NCBI GenBank assembly: GCA_964418585.1
Contig: CAYQMG010000007.1
Span: 1 to 64,000, forward strand
Source of the DNA: JAJRTE01 sp964418585
GTDB lineage: Bacteria; Myxococcota_A; UBA796; JAJRTE01
Direction of reading: 5' to 3'
Length of the DNA: 64,000 bases
Shown here: one piece after another, positions 35,504 through 44,610 of the stretch
How the letters are laid out: each line of letters opens with the position of its first letter
Position numbering within the stretch: the first letter of the stretch is position 1
Position numbers and translations under genes: made by a program
Notes under the pieces: generated by a model
Told to the model about the DNA's origin: nothing
The model's input: only the letters and a program-made list of their open reading frames with translations
The model's database searches: none

Positions 35504-36060
35504 AGTATCCCGCTCTGGGCCTCGTGGAGACAAACAGTGTTGCTCGAGGCATCCTGGTTCACGATGTCATGTTGAAAAAAGCCCGGATCTCGGTGCTCGA
35601 GTCGCACAGTATCTGTCCGGGCAAGTACATGGTCCTGATCGCCGGAGGTGAGCGGGAGGTCCAGGAGGCGCTGGAGGAGGGGCTGCACTACGGCGGTGAG
35701 GCGGTAGTGGACAGTCTGTTCATTCCGCACATCAGCGAAGATGTGTTTCCCGCCATGGTCGGCGGCAACCAGGACCTGGCCATCGATTCGGTGGTCATCG
35801 TGGAAACCTTCTCCGTCTCCGCCGCCATCGTGCTCGCAGACATGGCACTCAAGCACAACGCGGTCCGCTTGCTCGATCTGCGCCTCGCACAGGGGCTGGG
35901 AGGCAAGGCGTTTTTCCTGATCACCGGTCCTCTCTACGAGGTGGAGGAGGCGGCGCGACACCTGGAGGCTGCAGGGGAACCGGGCATGGTGACCAACATC
36001 GAAATCATACCCGCGCCTCATGAGGGCCTGATGGACGCAGTGGGCGGTCGCATTCTGTAG
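35500..36060 (+). CDS. PduT-like tandem BMC-domain shell protein
   Basis: The protein is 186 residues with two bacterial-microcompartment (BMC) domains in tandem. The first begins ALGLVETNSVARGILVHDVMLKKA and the second DSVVIVETFSVSAAIVLADMALKHN. This is the trimeric BMC-T architecture. Cys 39, in SICPGKYMVLIAGG, sits where PduT has the pore cysteine that holds a 4Fe-4S cluster across the trimer. Translation is coupled to the PduS-like gene by an ATGA overlap, which fits electron transfer through a shell-type pore. No hexameric shell, pentameric vertex or cargo enzyme gene is in the window. Confidence 0.9.
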   Translation: MKYPALGLVETNSVARGILVHDVMLKKARISVLESHSICPGKYMVLIAGGEREVQEALEEGLHYGGEAVVDSLFIPHISEDVFPAMVGGNQDLAIDSVVIVETFSVSAAIVLADMALKHNAVRLLDLRLAQGLGGKAFFLITGPLYEVEEAARHLEAAGEPGMVTNIEIIPAPHEGLMDAVGGRIL

Positions 36061-36135
36061 TGGGCTCGAGTCGCCCGGGCTGGGGGGGCGGGCTTTCTCG
36101 AAGGCAGCGTGGAGACGGCGGAGCAGGGGCGAGTC

Positions 36136-37548
36136 ATGAAGGTGCTGCTGGTGGACGTCCCGTTCGGTGCCACCGACATCGGGGGTGAGCGGCAGCTCTT
36201 CTCTGGAGTGGAGAACGTCATCCCGTCGTTGGGGCTGGCCTATCTCGCCGCGGTGGCGGAGCAGGCGGGGCACGAGGTCCATATTTTGGACTGTGCTCGA
36301 GGCCTTCCCTGGGAGGCCGTTGCCGTGGAGGGGCGCAGTTTTCGTCCCGAGGTGGTGGGGGTGACCGTCACCACGCCGTCGTTCCGGAACGCGGTGCGCA
36401 CGGTGGAGATCCTCCGTGAGGTGGTGGCAGACGCCGTGTTCGTGGCCGGAGGCGCCCATCCCACTGCGGTGCCGGAGGAAACCATCCTCGCCGGTGTGTT
36501 CGATTTCCTCGTGGTGGGCGAAGGGGAGCAGACCTTCCTCGCCTTGCTCGAGCATCTCCAGGGCGGTGGTGTCCCGCTCGAGCAGATTCCAGGGCTGGTA
36601 TTCCGCTCGGGGGAGCAGGTCCACTGGACCGGGCCGGCTCCCTACATTCAGGACCTGGATGCCCTTCCCTATCCCGCCAGGCACCTCCTCCCCCCGCTCG
36701 AGGCCTACGAGCCCTGTCCCGCCTCGCTCCGACAGTTGCCACTGGCCCACGTCATGACCTCTCGAGGGTGCCCTTCCCGGTGCAACTTCTGCGACCGGGC
36801 CGTGTTCGGCGAGCGGTACCGTGAGCGGTCCGTGGAAAACGTGATGGGAGAGGTTGAAGAACTCGTCTCCCGTCATGGCGCGCGCGAAATCCGCTTCTTC
36901 GACGACACGTTCACCCTCAATCGTCGACGGGTCGAGGCCCTGTGCCGGGAACTCAGGCGATTCCGGCCCCGACTCCCGTGGACCTGCCTCACTCGAGTGG
37001 ACTCGGTCGACCCGGACCTGCTCAAGTTGATGAAGGACGCCGGGTGCTGGCAGGTCCTGTTCGGTCTCGAGTCTGGTGATGACCGGATCCTGGCCGCCCT
37101 GAACAAGGGGAACACCGTCGAACAGAATCGGCAGGCGGTTCGGTGGGCCCGGGAAGCGGGGTTGCGCGTGCGGGCGGACTTCCTGGTCGGCTCTCCCCCG
37201 GAAACCCTGGAAAGCCTGGAACGAACCCTCGCTTTCGCCTGCGAGTTGGACCTGGATTTCGCTCACTTCAACAAGTTCGTGCCCTTCCCGGGCACCACCT
37301 TTCATCACGACCTCGTCGCCCAGGGCTACACCTTCGATTTCGACCAGAGTTCCACCCTGGACCACAACGCCCTCGTGTTCGTCCCCCCGGCCCTCACCCC
37401 CGAAGAATACCAGGCGTTCCTCGACCGTTCCTATCGCACCTTCTACCTGCGTCCGCGCTACATTCTCCGCCGGGCCCTGTCGATGCGCACCCTGACCGAG
37501 TGGCGGGTGCACCTGCGCGGGGCGCGGTCCATGCTCGCTTTCTCATGA
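36136..37548 (+). CDS. B12-binding-domain radical SAM protein
   Basis: The protein is 470 residues from the ATG at 36136 (GGGGCGAG upstream); an in-frame GTG at 36109 is the outer limit. Residues 1-130 form a cobalamin-binding-like Rossmann domain (MKVLLVDVPFG, LGLAYLAAVAEQAGHEV, VGVTVTT, GGAHPTAVPEE, VVGEGEQTF). The radical SAM core follows with CPSRCNFC at 212-219, the site of the 4Fe-4S cluster, then FFDDTFTLNRRRVEALC and VLFGLESGDDRIL. This is the BchE-like class. Whether B12 is bound, and the reaction, are unknown. It lies 75 bases after the PduT-like gene and converges on the DegT gene. Confidence 0.88.
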   Translation: MKVLLVDVPFGATDIGGERQLFSGVENVIPSLGLAYLAAVAEQAGHEVHILDCARGLPWEAVAVEGRSFRPEVVGVTVTTPSFRNAVRTVEILREVVADAVFVAGGAHPTAVPEETILAGVFDFLVVGEGEQTFLALLEHLQGGGVPLEQIPGLVFRSGEQVHWTGPAPYIQDLDALPYPARHLLPPLEAYEPCPASLRQLPLAHVMTSRGCPSRCNFCDRAVFGERYRERSVENVMGEVEELVSRHGAREIRFFDDTFTLNRRRVEALCRELRRFRPRLPWTCLTRVDSVDPDLLKLMKDAGCWQVLFGLESGDDRILAALNKGNTVEQNRQAVRWAREAGLRVRADFLVGSPPETLESLERTLAFACELDLDFAHFNKFVPFPGTTFHHDLVAQGYTFDFDQSSTLDHNALVFVPPALTPEEYQAFLDRSYRTFYLRPRYILRRALSMRTLTEWRVHLRGARSMLAFS

Positions 37549-37648
37549 TTTCCGGGGGGCCGGGTCGAGAGCGCGGAGGGGGGACCCCGGGAAGAGAAGC
37601 TCAGCGTGGGGTCTCGAGGCAAGCCCGTGCCAGGCGGTCGTTCCGTGT

Positions 37649-38866
37649 TCAAGCCCTGTTCCGGTGCGTTCCGGTCCGGGCCACCAGTCGGTTCACTGTG
37701 TGGGCCACTCGGCGGAGATCCTGTTCCGCCAGACCCTCGAACATGGGAAGCGCCAGGGCTCGACGATGGACATCGGCCACCACCGGACAGTCGTCCCGGC
37801 CGAGGCGTGCGGCGCAATCGTCCGCAATCTCGTCTCCGACCCCCGCGTCGATCCCATGCCGAAGCAACGCGCGGCGGATGGGCGCTGCTTCGCAGGGGAG
37901 GCGGGCCACCAGGAAGTACCAGGAGGACCGGTCACCGGCACCCACTTCCTGGAGGTCGATTTCGGGCGCCAGGTGTGCCCGGTACCGGAGTGCAATCTCC
38001 TCCCGTTCCGCGGTCCGGGCGTCCAGGGTCCTCAGCTTCCGAAGGCCCAGTTCCGCCTGGATGGGGAGGTACTCGAGGTCGGCAGGGGGCGCATGCTGGA
38101 ACCGACGATAGAACCGACTCATCCACTCCTGAAACTGCGGTGTCGCCAGGAGAAGGAGAAAAGGAGCGGCCAGGCCGGTCCTGAAAAGGATGTCCTCGGC
38201 CAGGACCGCCGTATACTTGCGTCGAAACTGGCTCAGCATGGGCCGGTCCCCGGTGCGGACAGCCCGGAGCGCCGAGGCGAGGTCGGTATCGTCGGTGACC
38301 ACCATGCCGCCGCCATAGGTGTTTACCGGCTTGGTCGTCTCGAAGCTGAAAAACGCGGCATATCCAAAGGACCCCGCAGGCCGGCCCCGGCAGGACGCAC
38401 CCAGGGCGTGGGCACAGTCCTCCACCACCGGGATCCCATGTCGCGCACCCAGGGCCACAATCTCCTCGATGGGACACGGCGCCCCGAACAGGTGCAAGGC
38501 AAGAATGGCTCGAGTCCTCGAAGTGATCCGTGCCCCCACCGAGGCCGTCGTCAGGTTGAACGTGGTAGGGTCGATGTCGGCCGGAACCACCGTCGCGCCC
38601 AGGGATTCGATGAGCGGAATCAGGTCGCCCAGGGTGTAGGCAGGAATGATCACCTCGTCGCCCGGCGCAATTCCGATGTGCCGCAGAATGGCGGTCATGG
38701 CCCGTCGCCCCGAACTCAGCGCCACCGCTTCCTTGCGGCAGACCCGGGAGGCCACGGCCTGCTCGAATCGCTCCACGGCCCGAACCGGGGGTGAGCCTGC
38801 CTCGAGGATTCCGGCGATGAATGCAAATTCGTCCGGATCGACCTGGGCTCGGCGTCTGGGGATCAT
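37649..38866 (-). CDS. DegT/DnrJ/EryC1/StrS-family aminotransferase
   Basis: The protein is 405 residues from the ATG at 38866 and overlaps the upstream radical SAM stop as ATGA. It is a fold-type I PLP enzyme of the sugar aminotransferase family. The cofactor lysine is Lys 179 in SFETTKPVNTYGGGM. The SSGRRAMTAIL, PAYTLGDLI, VVPADIDPTTFNL, HLFGAPCPIEEI and VEDCAHALGA blocks are all in place. Family members aminate nucleotide-linked keto-sugars or cyclitols. Its position last in a leftward cluster of radical SAM enzymes and glycosyltransferases suggests it makes an amino sugar or modified residue for that product. Confidence 0.9.
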   Translation of the reverse strand: MIPRRRAQVDPDEFAFIAGILEAGSPPVRAVERFEQAVASRVCRKEAVALSSGRRAMTAILRHIGIAPGDEVIIPAYTLGDLIPLIESLGATVVPADIDPTTFNLTTASVGARITSRTRAILALHLFGAPCPIEEIVALGARHGIPVVEDCAHALGASCRGRPAGSFGYAAFFSFETTKPVNTYGGGMVVTDDTDLASALRAVRTGDRPMLSQFRRKYTAVLAEDILFRTGLAAPFLLLLATPQFQEWMSRFYRRFQHAPPADLEYLPIQAELGLRKLRTLDARTAEREEIALRYRAHLAPEIDLQEVGAGDRSSWYFLVARLPCEAAPIRRALLRHGIDAGVGDEIADDCAARLGRDDCPVVADVHRRALALPMFEGLAEQDLRRVAHTVNRLVARTGTHRNRA

Positions 38867-40020
38867 GGTAGGCCCTTTCCAAAGTAGAATCGGAGTGCAC
38901 GCCACGTATCCTGCAACTCCGACGGGAGATTCCGCAGGGACAGGCGCAGACTCAGTTCTGTGTTGGTGGTGTCCCAGCAACGAGCGCGGCATGTCCGAAC
39001 CTCTTGCCGTAAGGTCTGGAACGCCTCCCCTCTCCAGATACGGTCCAGGGATTCATCCCGGAGACTCGGTCCTCCGCTGATGTCGCAACACGGAGTGACT
39101 TCCCCTCCTGGACCGATGGCGCACACCGCGTAGCCGGCATAGCACCGGAACCGTCTCGGGGTCCGGTAGAGATCGGGTATGCCCGCAAGGTAGCTCCTGG
39201 GATTCACCTGGATGCCGGCGTGGCGGGCTGCAACCATGAGACGCTCCACCTGGCGTGCCAGGTGGCGCACCTGGGCATCGGTTCGGAACATCAAGTCGGC
39301 GTAGTCCCCCAAGGGTCGGTCCCGGTGGAGCAGGTTGGTGTGGACCGGAGCGAACTTGATCTGGAACGCCCCCAGGGATTCCGCCAGGGCCAGCGTGGCA
39401 AGCATCTGGTCCACGTTGCGCGTGGTCACGAGGTAGTTGATGCCGATCCGGATACCTGGTGCATGCGTTCGCAACGCCTGGATTCCAGCCATGGTGGCCT
39501 CGAACGCGCCGGGTCCACGAATGGCATCGTGGACATCGGCGCTGGCCCCATCCAGGGAGATCGAGAGCGTGTGAGTTCCGGCCTCGGCCAGCATGCGCGC
39601 CACCCGGGCGTCGATCAAGGTCGCATTGCTGCACAGGTGGACCGAGATACCATGTTGCCGCGCATGGGCGATGATGTCGAACAGGTCGGGCCGCAGCAGG
39701 GCCTCGCCGCCCGAGATGGAGATGATCGAAGTCCGGAGTCCGGCCATGGATTCGATCGCAGCCAGCCACCGGGCGGTGGACAGTTCCGCCTGAACCCGGC
39801 CGGGGTGCTGTTCCACCCCGCACGCACGGCAGTGAAGGTTGCACCGGAGGGTCACGAAAGCGAGAACGATTGGGAGGAAGTGTGGCCGTCGATCCAGGTG
39901 CCGGGCCGCCCACACGTCGGCGAGCACACGGGCGTTGCCTGCCAGTACGCGGGCTGCTGCAGCGTGCTGTCGCCATCGATCCGGGTCGTGTGGTGGCGGA
40001 TGAGAAGACCTGGGACTCAT
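38863..40020 (-). CDS. Radical SAM protein with SPASM-like C-terminal cysteines
   Basis: The ATG at 40020 overlaps the upstream glycosyltransferase stop as ATGA and gives 385 residues; a much longer open frame upstream is a GC artefact. The radical SAM motif CNLHCRAC is at 60-67, followed by SISGGEALLRPDLF and SISLDGASADVHDAIRG. The C-terminal region has a further cysteine set (RCYAGYAVC, VTPCCD, CRARCW) typical of SPASM or twitch auxiliary clusters. SPASM enzymes often modify peptides, but related ones act on sugars or lipids. With glycosyltransferases on the same transcript the substrate could be a glycan or lipid, and that is unproven. Confidence 0.87.
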   Translation of the reverse strand: MSPRSSHPPPHDPDRWRQHAAAARVLAGNARVLADVWAARHLDRRPHFLPIVLAFVTLRCNLHCRACGVEQHPGRVQAELSTARWLAAIESMAGLRTSIISISGGEALLRPDLFDIIAHARQHGISVHLCSNATLIDARVARMLAEAGTHTLSISLDGASADVHDAIRGPGAFEATMAGIQALRTHAPGIRIGINYLVTTRNVDQMLATLALAESLGAFQIKFAPVHTNLLHRDRPLGDYADLMFRTDAQVRHLARQVERLMVAARHAGIQVNPRSYLAGIPDLYRTPRRFRCYAGYAVCAIGPGGEVTPCCDISGGPSLRDESLDRIWRGEAFQTLRQEVRTCRARCWDTTNTELSLRLSLRNLPSELQDTWRALRFYFGKGLP

Positions 40021-41327
40021 GTTCGACCTGCCGGGACGTTCACCTGGGCCGCCTCGTCCAGGGACCCGCGTTCCTCCAGCGCAGACAGGGTCGCGTCCAG
40101 GACCTGCGCCACCGGAATGGCGCGCATACACACGTTGTCCGTGCAGTACGAGAGGCGGTGGTTGAGCATGTTGAGGCACGGACTGCAAGCCATGCCCGCA
40201 GAGATCGTGGTGGCCCGCTCGCTCACCGGGCTGTAGAGCAAGGAAGTCTCCGGCCCGAACAAGGCCACGATGTGAATGGGGGTGAGCGCGGCGAAATGGC
40301 AGGGACCGCTGTCGCTCGAAACCAGCACGTCCGCAAGATGGTACAGGGTCAGGAGTTGTCGAAGATTCGTGTCTCCCGCCACTGACACGACGCGATGCGC
40401 CGGTCCGATCGCACGTGCCATCCGCGCGGACGGCTCCCGCTCGGACCGGTTCCCGGTGATGATCACGGTCAGGTCCTCCCGGGCCGCCAGCAGGCGGCGT
40501 CCGAGTTCGACGAAATGGGGTTCCGGCCACTTACGTAGGGGCAACTGATCATTGCAATTGGGGTTGAGGATGACCCGTGGGCCGCGTCTCCGGGTCGCAT
40601 CCGTGACCATGGTCAGGCGGGCCGAGCGCTCCCCTTCATCGGCCCGGGCCTGGAGCAGTGCCTCCATGCCCTCCAGGTCCTCCCGGGTCGGCTCGAACCG
40701 CGGCATGACCTCGGAGTCCACCTCCACCACCTCTTTCAGCTTGGGCACCTGCCCCCGCGGAGCACCCAGAGCACGCACCAGCGAAAGGAACATCTCCGCC
40801 GTGTGGTGCTGGAAGGTGTACCCCAACTCGGTGGTGAACAAACGTCCCCGGTAGGGACCTTCCGAGCTGAAATTGTGGAATCCCACCCGCCGGGACGCTC
40901 CCGTCAAGTACGTGATGACCGCCGACGCTCGAGTCAACCCTTCCATGTCGATGGCCGTGTCGATCCCCTCCCGGCGCGTCCGGGCCAGCACCCGCGCCAG
41001 GCCGAGCACGAATCGCCCCAGACTCCGGTCGTCGATGGTCAGCACGTTTTCCGGCTTGAAGTAGGGCAACAGATCCACAATGGCTCGGTTGGAGGCAAAC
41101 ACGAGGATGTAGAGATTGTCGCGGCCAACCAGACGCTCGGCCTCGGCAAATCCCGGGCACGCCAGTACCGTCGAACCCATCTCGATGAGCTTGACGAACA
41201 GGACCTTTCGGGGCGGTCCCTCACCAGGAGGCAGCACCCGGCGACGCACCCGTTCGAACAGGGTCAACGACAGGCACAGGGGCTTGCCGGCATAGCGGTC
41301 CAGCTTCCGAATCAGTTTCGTGTCCAA
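40017..41327 (-). CDS. Glycosyltransferase family 9 (heptosyltransferase-like)
   Basis: The likely start is TTG at 41327, giving 436 residues beginning with DTKLIRKLDRYAGKPLC, which resembles the N terminus of related GT9 proteins. An ATG at 41384 is possible but its ribosome binding site is badly placed. GT9 features include KVLFVKLIEMGSTVLA, the pyrophosphate-binding loop region ILNPNCNDQLPLRKWP and the VSSDSGPCHFAALTPIHIVALFGPE block. GT9 enzymes usually add heptose or other sugars to lipopolysaccharide cores. It overlaps the next gene as ATGA and follows the GT2 gene by 102 bases. Confidence 0.85.
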   Translation of the reverse strand: MDTKLIRKLDRYAGKPLCLSLTLFERVRRRVLPPGEGPPRKVLFVKLIEMGSTVLACPGFAEAERLVGRDNLYILVFASNRAIVDLLPYFKPENVLTIDDRSLGRFVLGLARVLARTRREGIDTAIDMEGLTRASAVITYLTGASRRVGFHNFSSEGPYRGRLFTTELGYTFQHHTAEMFLSLVRALGAPRGQVPKLKEVVEVDSEVMPRFEPTREDLEGMEALLQARADEGERSARLTMVTDATRRRGPRVILNPNCNDQLPLRKWPEPHFVELGRRLLAAREDLTVIITGNRSEREPSARMARAIGPAHRVVSVAGDTNLRQLLTLYHLADVLVSSDSGPCHFAALTPIHIVALFGPETSLLYSPVSERATTISAGMACSPCLNMLNHRLSYCTDNVCMRAIPVAQVLDATLSALEERGSLDEAAQVNVPAGRT

Positions 41328-41429
41328 GTCAGCTCTCGGGCATCCGGTTGTGCAGCGTTGCGCGACTGGCTCGGCGCCTTCCATCCTCCATCGCCTGGCT
41401 CAACAGGCTACCAGCCGAGGCGCTGGATT

Positions 41430-42500
41430 TCAAGGGCGTTCGTTCGAAATCCACCCCTCCCGCACGCCCTGAGAACCCTCCTCGGGCCGTTCTCCGTCCC
41501 TTCGACCGAGACCGGGAAGTCGGTCCAGTACCCCGGCCAGGAATCCGGCCCCGATGGACAGGTGGATACACTGCAGGGCCGGCCAGGCAACCAGCACCAT
41601 CATCGGGCCGTGCGTCTGCAATGCAAGCCCCAAAAACCGCCGCTCCAGCACAAGTTGCCCCACGGCGGCACTCGCCGAAACCACCAGACCCCACGGCCGC
41701 ACCGGGGCCAACAGCAACCCCGACATCATGACCAGGCTCAGGGCGCACGATGTGGTCTCGAATCCGGTGCCCACCGCCCCCCGCGACTCGAGTCGTCTTC
41801 GTCGCAGCAACAGGGGAACCCAGCGGCGGGTCCGGCGGTACAGCTCCCGGCACCTCGGCCCCAGCGGCTTGAAGTGGTGGTAGTACCAGGCATCGGCCAG
41901 GATCACGTTCCGATACCCCGCCCGCTCCAGAGCATGGCCCATCTCGAACTCCTCCATGCCCACTCCACCACGGTGGGCTGGAAAACCTCCCACTGCCTCG
42001 AACACTTCCCGGCGAATCGCTCCACACTCGGACTGGAACGCTGAAAACCCCTCGATGTCTCCTCGAGGTCCCAACTTGAACGGCATGGTGGCCCGCAACC
42101 CCACGAACCGCGCCCCCCACGATGGCGACAGCTCAGAAACCTCCGGCCAAGCCCCCACGGCATCAACCCCGGAATCCTCAACCAGACGGCCCACCAGCTT
42201 CTCAAGGGTCTCCACCGGAACGACCACGTCCGCGTCCACGAAAACCAGAACCGCACCCCTCGCCCGCGCCGCTCCCGCGTTCCGGGCCGCCGCCACCCCG
42301 CGAGGTACCTCGTGACGGACCACCTCCACCACCCCCATGCGCCGCGCCACCTCCCCGGTCCCGTCCGTGCTCCCGTCGTCCACCACAACCACCTCCCAAC
42401 CCCGGTCACGGCTCACCTCCAGAACCGGCGAAAGACAGCGCGCCAATCGCTCGGCCTCGTTGTGGGCAGGCACGATCACGCTCGCTCCCTCCTCCCTCAT
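41430..42500 (-). CDS. Glycosyltransferase family 2
   Basis: The ATG at 42500 follows GGAGGAGGG and overlaps the preceding radical SAM stop as ATGA, giving 356 residues. The GT-A fold is clear: SVIVPAHNEAERLARC, VVVVDDGSTDGT, RNAGAARARG and a DxD motif (VFVDADVVVP), then the acceptor-side GGVGMEEFEMGHALERAGYR. Near the C terminus are two or three hydrophobic segments, so it is probably membrane-associated. It transfers a sugar from a nucleotide donor to an unknown acceptor in the product of this cluster. Confidence 0.9.
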   Translation of the reverse strand: MREEGASVIVPAHNEAERLARCLSPVLEVSRDRGWEVVVVDDGSTDGTGEVARRMGVVEVVRHEVPRGVAAARNAGAARARGAVLVFVDADVVVPVETLEKLVGRLVEDSGVDAVGAWPEVSELSPSWGARFVGLRATMPFKLGPRGDIEGFSAFQSECGAIRREVFEAVGGFPAHRGGVGMEEFEMGHALERAGYRNVILADAWYYHHFKPLGPRCRELYRRTRRWVPLLLRRRRLESRGAVGTGFETTSCALSLVMMSGLLLAPVRPWGLVVSASAAVGQLVLERRFLGLALQTHGPMMVLVAWPALQCIHLSIGAGFLAGVLDRLPGLGRRDGERPEEGSQGVREGWISNERP

Positions 42501-43558
42501 ACGCGGTCCCTCCTCCGTCGACGGGGAAACCAGAGCCCAGGCCAGGCTCGAGGTGAGAAGACCGTCGAGCACGTCAGCGCGCACTCGAACGTGCAGGTAC
42601 AGTCAGACGCAACGGCGCGAAATCGCCGGGCCGGCCCATCCTCGAGCACCTCCACCACCCGGACGCCCCCCACACCGGCACGACCCAGCACACTGTGGGA
42701 CCGCACCTGCGCCAGTTCACATCCTCGAACCGTACCGTCTGCCATTACCTCCACCATGCGCCAGCCGGCCATGCAACCAAACGGTTCCGCCGTCGGCTCC
42801 AGCCGTTCCAGAACCTGGTGGCGGAGTCGGGTCGCCAGTCGCCAGTCCATGGTCTGAACGTAACGCCGGGACGCACGACGAAGTTGCCGGGCCGTCAACT
42901 CTGCATAGACCCCGGCGAGGCTGCGCTGCACCTCCGGGGCCACATCTCGTACCAGCGCCAGTTCGTGAAAGTCGATGGGCCACGCCGCCGTCTCTTCCTG
43001 AAAGCCTCCCAGCACCTCCGCGTTCCCCGGCTGAAGCACCGATGTCAGCCGTACGGTGAACCCCTCATGCCGGCGCCGCAAGGGGGCGACCGCATCCACC
43101 GTGGCCCGCGCCCGATCGAAGCCGTCCGGAACCCCCCGGAGTCGATCGTGAACCGCTCGAGGGCCGTCCAGTGAAATGGTGAGGCATGTTTCCAGGTGCG
43201 GAAAACGTGTCAGTATTTCCTCGAGCACCTCGGCGGTACGCCCGGGGAAGTATCCGTTGCTGTTGATACTCAGACGAGGAACACCGCTGGAACGCACCAT
43301 GCACGAGATCACGTCCAGCAGATCATCACGCAGGAAAGGTTCCCCGCCGGTGATGGTGAGGTGCACCAGCGCGTCGCTGCCCGCCAGTGCCGTCCCCCAC
43401 TGGCTCGGAGAAAGTTCGTCCACACCTCGGAGCGTCCGGGCCGCAGAACAGCAGAACGTGCAGTTCATGTTGCACCGCCCGGTCACAAAGGCGATGACAT
43501 AATTGGGCACCCGGCCCAATACCAGCGCCCTGTAGAGACGAACGGCCGTGTCCAGCAT
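42497..43558 (-). CDS. Radical SAM protein (second of the cluster)
   Basis: The ATG at 43558, with GGAG upstream, gives 353 residues. The radical SAM motif CNMNCTFC is at 29-36, followed by LTITGGEPFLRDDLLDVI and SINSNGYFPGR, then LTISLDGPRAVHDRLRG. C-terminal cysteines (FGCMAGWRMVEV, RGCELAQ and DCTCTFECALTC) suggest an auxiliary cluster. The N-terminal segment DTAVRLYRALVLGRVPNYVIAFV is amphipathic or hydrophobic and may contact the membrane. It is distinct from the other radical SAM gene in the same cluster. It is probably the first gene of the transcript, which would place the cluster promoter near 43664-43692. Confidence 0.87.
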   Translation of the reverse strand: MLDTAVRLYRALVLGRVPNYVIAFVTGRCNMNCTFCCSAARTLRGVDELSPSQWGTALAGSDALVHLTITGGEPFLRDDLLDVISCMVRSSGVPRLSINSNGYFPGRTAEVLEEILTRFPHLETCLTISLDGPRAVHDRLRGVPDGFDRARATVDAVAPLRRRHEGFTVRLTSVLQPGNAEVLGGFQEETAAWPIDFHELALVRDVAPEVQRSLAGVYAELTARQLRRASRRYVQTMDWRLATRLRHQVLERLEPTAEPFGCMAGWRMVEVMADGTVRGCELAQVRSHSVLGRAGVGGVRVVEVLEDGPARRFRAVASDCTCTFECALTCSTVFSPRAWPGLWFPRRRRRDRV

Positions 43559-43663
43559 CCCGTTCTCCAACACCTCACGCCGCCCCGCTCCCACGTCCCC
43601 GCTGGATGACCCCCCGCACGCCCCGCGTGGCCGCACGTCCCTGGCAGCTCCCGAGCAACGAAT

Positions 43664-43692
43664 ACGATAGAATCTTTGCCCTCGCTCCGCAA
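43664..43692 (-). promoter_or_regulatory. candidate promoter of the radical SAM/glycosyltransferase cluster
   Basis: On the minus strand TTGCGG (revcomp of 43687-43692) and TATCGT (revcomp of 43664-43669) are spaced by 17 bases, each matching four of six positions. It precedes the radical SAM start at 43558 by about 100 bases. Confidence 0.35.
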
Positions 43693-43778
43693 GGGCTGTC
43701 TCCGGCCGTCCCATGCCGAGACATCGGAATCATGGAACCACGCCTGGACCACACCGGCATGACCAGACGGACCATGAT

Positions 43779-44537
43779 TCAGGAAGGATACGAAAGGAAC
43801 TCCACCCGATCAATCGGCCCATCGGTCACCAGGGCGCCCGTGTAGCCCTCCCCGGGATCGATGTCTCGCAGTGTCCACCGTTCCCGGGCACTCGAATCAC
43901 CATCCACCGACCGAAGCTCTGGTCGTTCCCCGGGGGCCACGGCAACCTCCACGCGGTCGAGGTCAAAGTGCAGCCCATCCCCAATCGCCTTCAAAAACGC
44001 CTCCTTCCGCGTCCAACACCGAAAAAAGGCCGCCAACCGCTCCGCCTCCGGGAGTGCCGCCAGGGCCGCCGATTCCCGCTGCGTGAAAAAACGCTCCGCC
44101 AGCCTCAGGTGGTCCGCCATCGGCTTGATTCGCTCCAGATCCACTCCAACCTCGAGACCCACCGCCACCGCAAGAAGGCCCAGCTCATGCGAGTTGCTGA
44201 AATTGAACCGAATGTCCCGACCGAAACTCGAGCCGGAAAGGCGAGGCTTGCCAAATCGCCCATACTCGAATGTCAGCACACCCGGCGCACACCCCGCATA
44301 GCGGCCGAGCAGCTCACGAACCCGACCTCGCCCCGCCACAAATCGCCGACGATGACGCGCAAACTTGAACCGGGACGCACGATCCCGCTCGTCCGCAGAA
44401 AGAAGCCCCTCCAGCGCAACCAACGTCGCACCGTCCGGATCCAGCGGGATACGCCAAACGTGGACTTCCCCAGGGCCCAGTTCCACACGGCCCGTCAGGA
44501 CCCTCCACCCCGGTCGCGTTCCCGGTTCTTGACACAT
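43779..44537 (-). CDS. 4'-phosphopantetheinyl transferase superfamily protein
   Basis: The protein is 252 residues, the Sfp-type size, from the ATG at 44537 with a G-rich site upstream. The magnesium- and CoA-binding motifs VGVDLERI and FFRCWTRKEAFLKAIGDGL are complete, as is NFSNSHELGLLAVA. It moves the phosphopantetheine arm of coenzyme A onto a carrier-protein serine. No polyketide, peptide-synthetase or fatty-acid carrier gene is in the window, so its target is elsewhere. It may or may not belong to the adjacent leftward cluster. It is divergent from the adenosine-specific kinase gene, 73 bases apart. Confidence 0.93.
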   Translation of the reverse strand: MCQEPGTRPGWRVLTGRVELGPGEVHVWRIPLDPDGATLVALEGLLSADERDRASRFKFARHRRRFVAGRGRVRELLGRYAGCAPGVLTFEYGRFGKPRLSGSSFGRDIRFNFSNSHELGLLAVAVGLEVGVDLERIKPMADHLRLAERFFTQRESAALAALPEAERLAAFFRCWTRKEAFLKAIGDGLHFDLDRVEVAVAPGERPELRSVDGDSSARERWTLRDIDPGEGYTGALVTDGPIDRVEFLSYPS

Positions 44538-44610
44538 GCCGCCCCCTGTTGCTACCCTCCCCCCCAGATCAACCTTCGTGTCGATCCGAACCGGAATCCA
44601 GGAGGAACCC

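Noticed and set aside
40021..40530. A 170-residue N-terminal extension of the radical SAM protein at 38863-40020.
   Set aside because: It is Pro/Gly/Arg-rich, overlaps the GT9 gene antiphase, and the ATGA junction at 40017-40020 gives a normal start.
43559..43778. A possible precursor peptide gene beside the radical SAM cluster.
   Set aside because: Short frames exist, but none has a convincing ribosome binding site together with a cysteine-rich or repeated core, so a peptide product is not supported.
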